A DNA stretch of 64,000 bases from Echinometra lucunter. Its lineage: Eukaryota > Echinodermata > Echinoidea > Camarodonta > Echinometridae. The position numbers were made by a program, and so were the translations under genes. Of this stretch, positions 22,866-36,480 are shown one piece after another; within the stretch, counting starts at the first letter, position 1, and the number at the start of each line of letters is the position of its first letter. Under the pieces are notes generated by a model that worked only from the letters and a program-made list of their open reading frames with translations, was not told the DNA's origin and made no database searches. Location of the stretch: positions 4,727,554-4,791,553 of the forward strand of contig CM057158.1 in the NCBI GenBank assembly GCA_029962745.1. Direction: 5' to 3'.

Positions 22866-25800
22866 TTATTTACGTAAATAATCATATCTGATGGATATAC
22901 AAGTCAGTAAAAACTCAGTTCAACAACAGCAACAACATCCATTGGTTGAATATATTCATTTCTACGACGTCGGATTTATAAGGTGCATGCCAGCCTAGAG
23001 AACTATCCTCTACCGGCCCAGTGAAGTAAACTAAAACAAATAATTTCCTCACCACAATGTTTTATCCCAAGCAATACCTTCAGTTTGTAATCATTTCATC
23101 ACAGGAATTCTGTCCATGTGCTTTTCATGTCACAGGCCATTATGAACATTACGGATTTTCCTACCACGTTTGACCAAAGTAGGAGCAGACGATATATTTT
23201 ATCTCTGAAGGGAGCCAAATACTTTTTCGTGGCATCTCTACTTATGGCAATTGCCATTTTTGGTTGTCGCTCTATTCTGCCAACGGTGAGTGGATTGTTT
23301 GTTTCTTTGTGTGTTTGTTTATCTGTATAGGTTTAGTTATTCGTCACTAGCATGATTAGTCTAATCTAATAGACCAAAACATATCTTGATTTAAAATCTG
23401 AAAATATAGCCTTTCTTAGCTGTTATGATAAACAGGCATTTTCATTCATTCAGAAAAAAAAATCATAGTGTTAATTTTACTTAAAATGAACAAATGGCAA
23501 AAATCCAAGTGCAGCAGATCTTGATCTGGGGCCCGAAATACCGAGCTCATTTTTTTTAATTTTTCAAAAATGAAGTACGTTAGTAGCGACCATTTCAAAC
23601 GAGCGATTACTTGTTACCCCTTCCCCTCCCATTCCCCACATTTCACTGTGACGTGACATGCAAGGTTAATGTCATTATATGATTATTATGAAGGCTTACT
23701 TCAAATAAATGCTTGAAGCCAAAACGTTAAACATACATGTGATAAAGTGCAAATATGTAGCTGACATTTTGATGGATGTCCATGTTTTTAGAAGTGTTGA
23801 AGAGCTTCGGCTCCATGTAAATCGTGCAAGGGCATCATTTTTGGTTATTTACTTTTTCCCTTGATAACCGAATCAGGAAAACCAAGTTCATTTCTAAGCA
23901 ACGTAATTATTAAATGAGAAGTGTTTTAAAAATAGCTCACTTGCTACGCTCAACTCGCCCAATATGGAATAAGCCCACTCATTTGATTAAGAAGGGGCGG
24001 TTGTCGCCGATGAGATTTCTTGTGAAGATGACTTGTCCCAGTCATTTGATATCTGAAAACCTCCGCCGGTTCATCTCATCCGGATGGACATCTCATCTAG
24101 TGACACCCGGCGCTGTTGGATTCGTATACTTGTTTTTCGCATCCACATCCCCCTCTCTCTCTTTCTTCCTCTAAATTTTGTATAGACGTATCTAACACTT
24201 GAGTACATCTGGAAAGTAGTCCAACCAACTGGTGGAGAGGAAGGAAAATTCATCAAAATATTCGATTTTTCCGATTTAATAATTATACACTGGCGTTCTT
24301 TTCTCATACATATTCTTTTTGAAATAAAGTAAATATCCTAGAGACAGAAATTCTTTATCGATATTTTTTGTAAGTATCACAAACTTGAGTACCCAACAAT
24401 ATTAATTTTGTTCATGAATATTCCAATCTTTTTTTTTTTTTTTTTAAGAATAAAAGGTCTCGTGTTTAGGTAGGAACATGATACTGAGCATAGCAAATTA
24501 AGTATGTTGTATGTTTACTTTTGTCTCTTCTGCCTCTCTAATTTTCTCTATCATCTACAGGTTCTCGAAACCCAACATCTACCCTTCCTTTAAGGCACAA
24601 CCTTCCTTTAGTCAACGGCAAGCCTAGGCAAAGGGTAGGTACTGATATCTTAACAATCCGCTGTGTAATCGCAATAAAATGACACTACTATAAATATACT
24701 TTTTTTTCTGAGTTCGCATTCGTGTAATGAATAGACTGCATTTAAGCACATCAAATCATACAATTACCATAGGTTATTAATCTTATTTGTGGATGATAAA
24801 CACAAATTGCAGTGGATAGCCGCAATGGGTGTTTTACAATAAGTAACAATACTAACAAAAACAACAACAACAGCAATAATAATAATAATAATAAAGAAGA
24901 AGAAGAAGAAGAAGAAGAAGAAGAGAAGAAGAAAAGAAGAAGAAGAAAAAGAAGAATGATAAAAAAAAATCCATAATGATATTTCATCATTATTGTATAG
25001 TTATCATCATCATCATCATCATTATGATGAGAATATTATTATTACTATTACCATTATTATCATTATTAGTATTACTATCATTATTATTGCTAACATTACC
25101 ATTCTTGATATTATCATTATCATCATTATCATTAACATAATGATATCCTCATTATCATTATCATAATATATGATGACAAGGTATTTTAAACATGTTAAAA
25201 GAAAAATATCAAATTGTTGAAAACATCAGGGTTGCTTGTATATTCCATTTTCTAATAAAAGGGGGAAGAAGGGGAAAGACAACGGTCTTGGACACATCCC
25301 ACCAATTCAGCCTGTAATCCTACTTGACATACATCTTACTAAATTTTCTTATCTCGTACAGGTACAAGGTCTGTGTAAAAGGAACGAACTATATCAATGC
25401 CGAAAAGCATGGAAATCTTGATAAAGCTGAAGAAAAAAACAGTGATACTCTATCCCAGACAGTATTCTCCAAATCAAGAAGGTTAACTGATATCATTGAA
25501 AGTGTACCCTCAAATTCTGAAATTGGTCGCCTTGCCGAAATTATCCTGAACAGGCGGAGTCTCCCGAACTATTTTATGCAGAAGATGACGCCGGGGAAAA
25601 GAGAGAATTATAACATCAGTAACGTTGTTTTCATGCACCACCACAAGGCTGGTGGGACGACCACTAAGGGCATTTTGCAACGCATCCATAGAAATCTCAA
25701 CATCCCTATAGAACTTATAAACTCCAACAACAATGCACAAGTCTTTGATTTCTACGAATCAAAAGGTGGCACAGATGAACGCTCCATCTTTGAGGGAGGC

Positions 25801-28261
25801 TATTCGTTTGGGATTTGCGACGTCCTGCACCAGAGGCCATGCTCTTATCTGACGGTCATTCGTGATCCGTACGAAAGGGTCATTTCTTCCTACTTTTACT
25901 GTCAGCAGACGAATGATCAGCTCTGCGGACCGGTGAATGCAAAAAATGTTTCCATCGTGCCTTGGGCAATTCATCAAGGTAGCCACTTTTTCAGGCAACT
26001 TCTCATGCACAAAGACACTTGCAAACCAGGTCCCAACTCGACTCGTTACGTGCTGGACTACATGGAACGCACGAAAAACGTCACCCCTTACGGCAATACG
26101 AAAAGAAACAAGGTTTGCTGGTTCCGTCAAAAAGCAATGCTCCAGGAAACCCTCACGACAGAACACCGTCGAGCTATTTTGAACTACTGCTTAGAAAACT
26201 TACATAAATGGTTTGCCGTGATGGGAATTCTTGAAGAATATGGAACTTCTCTGCAGCTTTTTGAGGCAGCGTTCCAGCTTCCTTTCAAAAAGTTTTACAA
26301 AGCACCGAGAAATACTGGGAAAATCAGAGCGAAAGCCGACGAAGAAAGGGTGAATAAATTGAGAGCTGATTTACATAGCAGTCGTGAGGTCAAAGAAGCC
26401 ATGCACGAGGACCTTATGCTATATGAAGAAATCAAAAAGATTATGAAGGTCCAAAAAGAAGCAACATTCTCGCTTGAAAAAAGAAACTGAAAAGATAAAT
26501 TCATGAGAACGTTACCGGCTAATACTGTGAATAATACTAGGATGATATTAAAGATCGATGTTATTTTCACAACAGTACTTGATTTTTTTTTAAATCAACC
26601 TATCATGAATATAATTATGTCTTCTTAAAGTCTCTCATCGGGAACAATATACGCTTTAATTTATCACAGAAATAACAAATCTGTATAAGTGTCATCAGAA
26701 ATATCGTTTGACAACACTCATAGAGGTTGGGGAAAAATTAGTTGGATAATTGATGGTTAGTCAAGGAGTTCCCTAAAGTTGGGTGATTTTACCCAGCCTA
26801 AGAAACACATGGATGAGCAGCAGGTGGGCAAAATGAAATTAGTTGAGAGGTTTTGGGCAATTGAGAAACTGGGCAAAATGAAAGTTGGGTAAAGGATGTT
26901 GGGTAATTATTACCCAACTACAAGATTACCGAAAAGTTGAATGGACGGAGGGTTGGGTGTAAAGTCTGAATGGGTAGGAGGGCCCCGGGCAACCTGATTT
27001 GGCCAACGAATTAGTAAACACATTGCCCAACTTGGGATGGTTAAATATTACACAGAAATTTCAGGGACAGCATTTCAGTCAGTGTTGGTTAATAGTTCAT
27101 CAATTTTTCCCAACTCTTTAAAGGTTGTATACCTTCACTTCTAGGGAATTTTGACGCAACCGTAGTAATAATATTAATAATACTAATAATAGTAATAATA
27201 TAATAGATATATGTCTGGTGTTGTCTATAGTTTTTTCCATTATGTATATCCATGTCTATGTTCAAAATATAGTAACATTGGTGTGATATTCACTGTTTTG
27301 TTATGCTTATCGATATTGCTATTGACCTATGTTCAAATCATAATCATTTTGCTGAAAGATTTGATATTCTGTTGTGTCCAATAATATTGTACAAAGAATT
27401 CTTTGAAAATAAAATGGCCTGCTGGAGCCGGGTCAAAAAAGAAAGAAAAAAGAAAAAATGTTACTGACATCTAACCAAAGTTTTATTCCAGAATTACATA
27501 GGTTATCTTTTTTCGATAAAATCCTATCACTGATCCTTTGTTACTTGCAATGATCTTGAAGTAACATTTTGAAAGAAACGCATTTGCTATAGTTTTCCAT
27601 GAACAATTGCAATCGACACTCGCATTTTAATTGAATGATTGTATGTAATAATCACGAATGATTACAGTAGCTGGCTTTCTAGCTTAGGTGATGGGATATT
27701 TTTATTGATTACCACTATTAACATCATTTTCACACAAAACAGTCGCTCGTGCAGTGCCGGATCCAGAGTTCGAAAGTTTCGATGCAGCGGCGTTACAGTT
27801 GCCTGTTATCGTGGGGGGGGGGGGGGGGGGGGGGGGCAGAGCCAAAATTTCCCGGTAACTCAGTTTAGAATCAGTGGGGGTAGCTAGGATTTCATTTTAG
27901 GGGGGGCGGTAGAGAGCACGCGAAGCGTGCGAATCACTTACTGAGCGCGTTTTCGCACGCTCCGTAGGGGGAGGGTGCAGGGAGGAGGAAGCTCCGACGT
28001 TTCTTTGAATTGTTCCTTGTCTGCTCCCGCTCTTCTTACGTTCGCTGCCTGTTATCAGGGGGGGGGGGGGTAGAGCTAAAATTTACCCGGTAACTAAGTC
28101 TAGAATATGCGGGCATGGCGGAGGTGAGCCCGCACCGCGAGTAGCTTGTCGCGAAGCCCGGAGCGGGTGGGGCCCAGGGGCCCGCTTAGGGCCTCTGATG
28201 GGGGTCCAGAGGCAAAGCCCCTGCGGGGGGTCCAGGGAGTGGAGCCCGCCGAAGCTCCGGG
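22866..28261 (+). repeat. segmental duplication unit A
   Basis: About 5.4 kb carrying sulfotransferase copy A. Its left part (22866-23135) matches 33875-34127 in unit C. From about 24060 onward it is nearly identical to unit B, including all introns, the 3' flank with the GGGTAAT-type repeats (26760-27130) and the G-rich tail (27755-28261). Unit C aligns throughout but is more diverged. Confidence 0.85.
23142..26490 (+). CDS. Golgi sulfotransferase, copy A (frame broken in exons 1-2)
   Basis: The enzyme would transfer sulfate from PAPS to a glycan in the Golgi lumen; acceptor and subfamily are not determined. Exons by comparison with copy C are 23142-23285, 24561-24634 and 25362-26490. Exon 1 encodes MNITDFPTTFDQSRSRRYIL, then a signal anchor. 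Exon 3 carries the 5'-phosphosulfate loop (VVFMHHHKAGGTTTKG), the 3'-phosphate motif (TVIRDPYERVISSYFYC) and a Lys/Glu-rich tail ending SLEKRN. Relative to copy C, exon 1 is 2 nt longer within the membrane-anchor codons and exon 2 is 1 nt longer (GGCAAGCC for GGCAGCC). Read literally, translation stops in exon 2. The net +3 restores the exon 3 frame. Either this is a pseudogene or these are assembly indels; exon 3 itself is fully open. AATAAA lies at 27408-27413. Confidence 0.7.
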
Positions 28262-28761
28262 NNNNNNNNNNNNNNNNNNNNNNNNNNNNNNNNNNNNNNN
28301 NNNNNNNNNNNNNNNNNNNNNNNNNNNNNNNNNNNNNNNNNNNNNNNNNNNNNNNNNNNNNNNNNNNNNNNNNNNNNNNNNNNNNNNNNNNNNNNNNNNN
28401 NNNNNNNNNNNNNNNNNNNNNNNNNNNNNNNNNNNNNNNNNNNNNNNNNNNNNNNNNNNNNNNNNNNNNNNNNNNNNNNNNNNNNNNNNNNNNNNNNNNN
28501 NNNNNNNNNNNNNNNNNNNNNNNNNNNNNNNNNNNNNNNNNNNNNNNNNNNNNNNNNNNNNNNNNNNNNNNNNNNNNNNNNNNNNNNNNNNNNNNNNNNN
28601 NNNNNNNNNNNNNNNNNNNNNNNNNNNNNNNNNNNNNNNNNNNNNNNNNNNNNNNNNNNNNNNNNNNNNNNNNNNNNNNNNNNNNNNNNNNNNNNNNNNN
28701 NNNNNNNNNNNNNNNNNNNNNNNNNNNNNNNNNNNNNNNNNNNNNNNNNNNNNNNNNNNNN
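28262..28761. other. assembly gap (500 N)
   Basis: 500 N between the G-rich tail of unit A and the start of unit B, which begins in what corresponds to intron 1 of the gene. Exon 1 of copy B, if it exists, is missing here. Confidence 0.99.
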
Positions 28762-31700
28762 CCGAATGAGATTTCTTGTCCGAAAAGCCGGTTTCATCTC
28801 ATCCGGATGGACATCTCATCTAGTGACACCGGCCTGTTGGATTCGTATATTGTTTTTCGCATCCACATCCCCCTCTCTCTTTCTTCCTCTAAATTTTGAT
28901 AGACGTATCTAAACACTTGAGTACATCTGGAAAGTAGTCCACCACCTGGTGGAGAGGAAGAAAATTCATCAAAAATTGATTCCGATTTAATAATCATACA
29001 CTGGCGTTTCTTTCTCATAATATTCTGTTTGAAATACAAGTAAATATCCTAGAGACAGAAATTCTTTATCAATATTTTTTGTAAGTATCACAAACTTAAG
29101 TACCCAGCAATATCAATTTTGTTCATGAATATCCGAATTTTTTTTTTTAAGAATAAAAGGTCTCATGTTTAGGTAGGAACATGATAATGAGCATAGCAAA
29201 ATTAAGTATGTTGTATGTTTACTTTGGTCTCTTTTGCCTCTAATTTTCTCTATCTATCTACAGGTTCTCGAAACCCAACATCTACCCTTCCTTTAAGGCA
29301 CAACCTTCCTTTAGTCAACGGCAGCCTAGGCAAAGGGTAGGTACTGATATCTTAACAATCCGCTGTGTAATCGCAATAAAATGACACTACTATAAATATA
29401 CTTTTTTTTTCTGAGTTCGCATTCGTGTAATGAATAGACTGCATTTAAGCACATCAAATCATGCAAATTACCATAGGTTATTAATCTTATTTGTGGATGA
29501 TAAACACAAGTTGCAGTGGATAACCGCAATGGGTGTTTTACAATAAGTAACAATACTAACAAAAACAACAACAACAGCAATAATAATAATAATAATAAGA
29601 AGAAGAAGAAGAAGAAGAAGAAGAAAAGAAGAAGAAGAAAAAGAAGAATGATAAAAAAATCCATAATGATATTTCATCATTATTGTATAGTTATCATCAT
29701 CATCATCATTATGATGAGAATATTATTATTACTATTACCATTATTATCATTATTAGTATTACTATCATTATTATTGCTAACATTACCATTCTTGATATTA
29801 TCATTATCATCATTATCATTAACATAATGATATCCTCATTATCATTATCATTATATATGATGACAAGGTATTTTAAACATGTTAAAAGAAAAATATCAAA
29901 TTGTTGAAAACATCAGGGTTGCTTGTATATTCCATTTTCTAATAAAAGGGGGAAGAAGGGGAAAGACAACGGTCTTGGACACATCCCACCAATTCAGCCT
30001 GTAATCCTACTTGACATACATCTTACTAAATTTTCTTATCTCGTACAGGTACAAGGTCTGTGTAAAAGGAACGAACTATATCAATGCCGAAAAGCATGGA
30101 AATCTTGATAAAGCTGAAGAAAAAAAACAGTGATGCTCTATCCCAGACAGTATTCTCCAAATCAAGAAGGTTAACTGATATCATTGAAAGTGTACCCTCA
30201 AATTCTGAAATTGGTCGCCTTGCCGAAATTATCCTGAACAGGCGGAGTCTCCCGAACTATTTTATGCAGAAGATGACGCCGGGGAAAAGAGAGAATTATA
30301 ACATCAGTAACGTTGTTTTCATGCACCACCACAAGGCTGGTGGGACGACCACTAAGGGCATTTTGCAACGCATCCATAGAAATCTCAACATCCCTATAGA
30401 ACTTATAAACTCCAACAACAATGCACAAGTCTTTGATTTCTACGAATCAAAAGGTGGCACAGATGCACGCTCCATCTTTGAGGGAGGCTATTCGTTTGGG
30501 ATTTGCGACGTCCTGCACCAGAGGCCATGCTCTTATCTGACGGTCATTCGTGATCCGTACGAAAGGGTCATTTCTTCCTACTTTTACTGTCAGCAGACGA
30601 ATGATCAGCTCTGCGGACCGGTGAATGCAAAAAATGTTTCCATCGTGCCATGGGCAATTCATCAAGGTAGCCACTTTTTCAGGCAACTTCTCATGCACAA
30701 AGACACTTGCAAACCAGGTCCCAACTCGACTCGTTACGTGCTGGACTACATGGAACGCACGAAAAACGTCACCCCTTACGGCAATACGAAAAGAAACAAG
30801 GTTTGCTGGTTCCGTCAAAAAGCAATGCTCCAGGAAACCCTCACGACAGAACACCGTCGAGCTATTTTGAACTACTGCTTAGAAAACTTACATAAATGGT
30901 TTGCCGTGATGGGAATTCTTGAAGAATATGGAACTTCTCTGCAGCTTTTTGAGGCAGCGTTCCAGCTTCCTTTCAAAAAGTTTTACAAAGCACCGAGAAA
31001 TACTGGGAAAATCAGAGCGAAAGCCGACGAAGAAAGGGTGAATAAATTGAGAGCTGATTTACATAGCAGTCGTGAGGTCAAAGAAGCCATGCACGAGGAC
31101 CTTATGCTATATGAAGAAATCAAGAAGATTATGAAGGTCCAAAAAGAAGCATTATTCTCGCTTGAAAAAAAAAAAGAAATTGAAAAGATAAATTCATGAG
31201 AACGTTACCGGCTAATACTGATAATAATATAGGATGATATTAAAGATCGATGTTATTTTCACAACAGTACTTGAATATTATTTTTTTTCATCAACCTATC
31301 ATGAATATAATTATGTCTTCTTAAAGTTTCTAAAGCCACTCTCATCGGGAAGAATATACGCTTTAATTTCATCACAGAAATAACAAATCTGTATAAGTGT
31401 CATCAGAAATATCGTTTGACAACACTCATATAAGGTTGGAGAAAAACTAGTTGGATAATTGATGGTTAGTCAAGGAGTTCCCTAAAGTTGGGTGATTTTA
31501 CCCAACCTAAGACACACATGGATGAGCAGCAGGTGGGCAAAATGAAATTGGTTGAGAGGTTTTGGGCAATTGAGAAACTGGGCAAAATGAAAATTGGGTA
31601 AAGGATGTTGGGTAATTATTACCAAACTACAAGATTACCCAAAAGTTGAATGGACGGAGGGTTGGGTGAAGTCTGAATGGGTAGGAGGGCCCCGGGGCAA

Positions 31701-33330
31701 CCTGATTTGGCCAACGAATTAGTAAACACATTGCCCAACTTGGGATGGTTAAATATTACACAGAAATTTCAGGGACAGCATTTCAATCAGTGTTGGTTAA
31801 TAGTTAATCAATTTTTTCCCAAGTCTTTTTAGGTTGTATACCTTCACTTCTAGGGAATTTTGACGCAACCGTAGTAATAATATTAATAATACCAATAATA
31901 GTAATAATAATGATAATAGATATATGTCTGGTGTTGTCTATAGTTTTTTCCATTATGTATATCCATGTCTATGTTCAAAATATAGTAACATTGGTGTGAT
32001 ATTCACTGTTTTGTTATGCTTGTCGATATTGCTATTGACCTATGTTCAAATCATAATTATTTTGCCGAAAGATTTGATATTCTGTTGTGTCTAATTATAT
32101 TGTACAAAGAATTCTTTGAAAATAAAATGGCCTGTTGGAGCCGGGTCAAAAAAGAAAGAAAAAAGAAAAAATGTTACTGGCATCTAACTAAAGTTTTATT
32201 CCAGAATTACATAGGTTATCTTTTTTCGATAAAATCCTATCACTGATCCTTTTGTTACTTGCAATGATCTTGAAGTAACATTTTGAAAGAAACGCATTTG
32301 CTATAGTTTTCCATGAACAATTGCAATCGACACTCGCATTTTAATTGAATGATTGTATGTAATAATCACGAATGATTACAATAGCTGGCTTTCTAGCTTA
32401 GGTGATGGGATATTTTTTTATTGATTACCACTATTAACATCATTTTCACACAAAACAGTCGCTCGTGCAGTGCCGGATCCAGAGTTTCGAAAGTTTCGAT
32501 GCAGCGGCGTTACAGTTGCCTGTTATCGTGGGGGGGGGGGGGGGGGCAGAGCCAAAAATTTCCCGGTAACTCAGTTTAGAATCAGTGGGGTAGCTAGGAT
32601 TTCATTTTAGGGGGCGGTAGAGAGCACGCGAAGCGTGCGTATCACTTACTGAGCGCGCTTTCGCACGCTCCGTAGGGGGAGGGTGCAGGGAGGAGGAAGC
32701 TCCGACGTTTCTTTGAATTGTTCCTTGTCTGCTCCCGTTCTTCTTACGTTCGCTGCCTGTTATCAGGGGGGGGGGGGGTTAGAGCTAAAAATTTACCCGG
32801 TAACTAAGTCTAGAATATGCGGGCATGGCGGAGGTCAGCCCGCACCGCGAGTAGCTTGTCGCGAAGCCCGTAGCGGGTGGGGCCCAGGGGCCCGCCTTAA
32901 AGCCTCTGATGGGGGTCCAGAGGCAAAGCCCCTGCGGGGGTCCAGGGAGTGGAGCCCGCCGAAGCTCCGGGGTTTTGGTACTAAATGCTCCCTCATTTCT
33001 TTTGTTTCCCTTTTCTTTCTTCTTTTTTCCCTTTCCCTCTTTTCTTTCCCTCTCTCTCTTCTTCTTTCTCCCTTTTCTTCTTCTTTCTTTCCCTTTCTCC
33101 CTTCCTTTCCCTTCCTTTCATTTTTTCCCGGTGGTTTGGTGGATTTTCCCACTGAAATCCTTCGGGGGGGGCACTCTACCCCCCTGCCCCCCCCCCCGGC
33201 TGTTACGCCACTGCTTCGATGTTTCTTTGTCATCGTTCCTTGTTCATGTTGTCTCCTCCTTTTCTTCCTGCGTTCTCTCACCTTTTCCCTTCTCGCTCAA
33301 GATTTTGGGTATTAAAAAGTGTGAAAAATG
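28762..33330 (+). repeat. segmental duplication unit B
   Basis: Nearly base-for-base copy of unit A from intron 1 onward (28762 corresponds to about 24020). It differs mainly by short indels in homopolymers and microsatellites. The G-rich tail continues further than in A (32460-33330), where A ends at a gap. Confidence 0.85.
29264..31199 (+). CDS. Golgi sulfotransferase, copy B (partial, 1-nt frameshift)
   Basis: Exon 2 (29264-29336, 73 nt, same length as in copy C) and exon 3 (30049-31199) are present; exon 1 is not in the assembled sequence. The catalytic part is the same as copy A apart from a few residues (for example DARS for DERS, and a longer tail ending EKINS). An A-run at 30120-30127 has eight A where copies A and C have seven. 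The phase-correct frame therefore meets TGA directly afterwards, and the long open frame that follows is only usable from an internal start. A homopolymer error is as likely as true decay. AATAAA lies at 32121-32126. Confidence 0.7.
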
Positions 33331-33864
33331 TATAGATAGAATCAGGCCCATGGGAGCGATTTTTTTTTCACAGAGGTGCTGAACCCCTGAGCCACATAAT
33401 AGGTTACCGCACCTTAGGAAGCAGCGTTTCAGTATTTCGGAGAACATGAAGGGGGGGTGTAAGACCTTAATTTGCCGACAGTCATGCTGCATTCTAAGTG
33501 TAATCTAAGTGACCCCCCCTTTCTCACAAAACACCCCCCCCCCAAAAAAAAAAAAAAAATCAAACTATATCGCAGATGTAGATATTTATCATATTAATGC
33601 AATATTTAGGGGTGGGAAGCGTCTTTTATTTTCATGTTTTTTTGGGGGGGATGACGCTTTTTTCTACTATGAACCACCCTGCTTTTAAATTTTGCGATCG
33701 AGCGAAGCGAGGTAGCCGAAAATAGCCACTTCTTGAAACTTCTTGTTAAGAAAGAAGTGTTATTTTGTCATGAAAATACATTGTCGGCCTATAAGATATC
33801 CGAAGCGGAGCGTAAAAGGGGTACGAGTCGCGTTTTTCGGATGGTGACGTTAAAGGTAGGCCCC
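33331..33864. other. no gene; spacer between units B and C
   Basis: Contains poly-C and poly-A runs near 33530-33560 and GAGCGAAGCGAGG-type sequence near 33698, a style of G-rich repeat common in echinoderm genomes. No exon is recognised. Confidence 0.4.
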
Positions 33865-34133
33865 AGACGTAAATAGTCATATCTGATTAATATACAAGTT
33901 AAGTATACTCAATTCCACAGCAGAAACAACATCAGTTGGTTAAATATATTCATTTCTATGACGTCAGATTTGTAAGGTGCTCGCCAGCCTAGAGAACTAT
34001 CCTCTATCGGCCCAATGAGGTAAACTAAAGCAAATAATTTCCTCACCACAATGTTCATCCCAATCAATAACCTCATGCTGTAATCATTTCATCGCAGAAT
34101 TCTGTCCATGTTGCTTTCATGTCACAGGCCATT

Positions 34134-35808
34134 ATGAACATTACGGATTTTCCTACCACGTTTGACCAAAGTAGGAGCAGACGATATATTTTATCTCTAA
34201 AGGGAGCCAAATACTTTTTCGTTGCATCCCTGATTATGGCACTTGCATTTTTGGTGTCGTTCTATGCTGCAAGCGGTGAGTTTTAATGGTTTCTTTGTGT
34301 ATTTGTTTTTCTGTATAGGTTTAGTTATTCGTCTTTAGCAGGAGTAATCTAATCGACTAAAACCATATATTTAGTTTAAAATCTAAAAATATCGCCTTTC
34401 TTAGCTGTTAGTATAATGAAAAGGCATTTTCATTTACTATGAAAAAATCATAGTGCTAATTTTTACTTAAAAGTTAACAAATTGCAAAAAATCCAAGTGC
34501 AGCAGATCTTGATTTGGGGTGGAGATGCCGAACTCATTTTGGGGCGTTTTTTTTTTATAATAATTTTTCAAAGGCCATAAGAAAAGTTAAGTTTTATTAC
34601 CTTAGTAGCGACCATTTCAAACGAAGGATTACTTGCTGCCCCCCCCCCCTTCCCCACATTTACTGCGATGTGTAAATGTCATAATATATTATGAAGGCTT
34701 ACTTCGAATAAATGCTTGAAGCTAGAATGTCAAACATACATGTAGTAAAGTGCAAATATACAGTTGACATTTTGATGGATTGTTCTTTTTTTATTCAAGC
34801 GTTAAAGAGCTTGGGTTCCATGTAAATCGTGCAAGAGCATCATTTTGGTTATTTACTTTTTCACATTGATCAGGAAAATCTAGTTCATTCCAGGCAACGT
34901 TTATCTTTATAGGCCCATTCCCATCTGACTGTTGCTAAATGTATGATGCTAGATATATGAATTACTAATTCAAGAATATGATGACTTATATAATGATTAT
35001 GCAACGGTAGTTTCGGATTCTTATATATTTTCGCATCCCCATCTCCCTCTCTCTCAGCCATGAATATAAGTTCATCGAATTTCCCAGCAGAAAGATAAAG
35101 GGAACGACATTTGGATGGTTTAGACAAAGTCCCACTGATTTTATATGGCTATCTATCTGGTTAAGATCTTTGATGGGTTCTTTTATTATGCGTTATCAGA
35201 CAGAAGTCATCAGCAAATGGTGTAGTTATGATACGTTTTCAATCCAAATCATAACCATATGCCGAGTTGAAATCAACACTTCAGACCTTAAATTGGATTC
35301 CTGACGCCCTAGAGATATTATTATTGAAACATTTCAGTATATCTCGAAAGTAGTCTCTTTATACCACCAATCGGTTGAGAGGAAGAACATTCATCAAAAA
35401 TTAATTCTGATGATTATACACTGGCGTTTCTTTCTCATTAACTTCCTTTTTGAAATACTAGTAGGGTAGAAATTTTTTGTAGATATTATTTGTAAGTATT
35501 ACAAACTTATCATACCCAACAATAATTGTTCATGCATATTCCAACTTTTTTTTCATAAAAGGTCTCATATTTAGGTAGTAACACTACACAACGTTTTGAA
35601 TAATCTTGATAATAAGCACAGCAAAATTAATTTTTGTATGTTTGTTTTGGTACATGTATTTAAAGCATGAGCTTCTAATTTTTCTCTACAGGTTCTCGCA
35701 ACCCAACATCGACCCTTCTTTTAGGGCACAACCTTCCTTTAGTCAACGGCAGCCTAGGCAAAGGGTAGGTACTGAAATCTAATCTGTGTAATCGCAATGA
35801 AATTACAC

Positions 35809-35845
<37 letters not shown>

Positions 35846-35850
35846 TATAT

Positions 35851-35881
<31 letters not shown>

Positions 35882-36429
35882 CTTATTTTTTCAGAGTTTG
35901 CATTGGTATGAATAGACTGCATAGAAGCACATCAAATTGCCATAGGCTATTAATCTTATTGTGGATGATAAACACAAATTATACAGCATACCTGTAAGGG
36001 GTGCATGGGGTGCCTTGGAACGACTGAATTTCGAAATGGTTATCATAAGTTTAGATATCATTGATGTTACTGTTGAATAATTGGTAGTAGTATCATCACT
36101 AATCTACTACTACTAATACTACTTCTACTACCACCAACACTACTACACATGTACTACTATTGTTACTATACTTCTTCTACTGCGGCTACTACTAATGATT
36201 ATAATACGAATTATAACAATGAAAATAAAATAACAATGTGAATAATGGCAATGATTTTTATTGATCAAAATGATGATAAGATTGATAACAATAATAATGA
36301 TGTTGATGATAATAATAGTGATAATAATAATAATCATCATCATCATCATAACGATGTTTTTATCATTATTATCATCATCATTATTATTATGAGAAAATTA
36401 TTATTACTATTGTAATTGTTATTATTATC

Positions 36430-36480
<51 letters not shown>

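Noticed and set aside
25008..25140. Repeat array considered as CRISPR-like
   Set aside because: Simple ATC/ATT microsatellite without unique spacers, in a eukaryotic intron; no CRISPR is expected or seen.
25324..25361. N-terminal residues read upstream of sulfotransferase exon 3
   Set aside because: They are intron sequence before the CGTACAG acceptor; comparison with copy C places the exon start at 25362.
25510..26166. Minus-strand open frames opposite the sulfotransferase exons
   Set aside because: Shadows of the conserved plus-strand coding exon; they recur opposite all three copies only because the coding strand is conserved.
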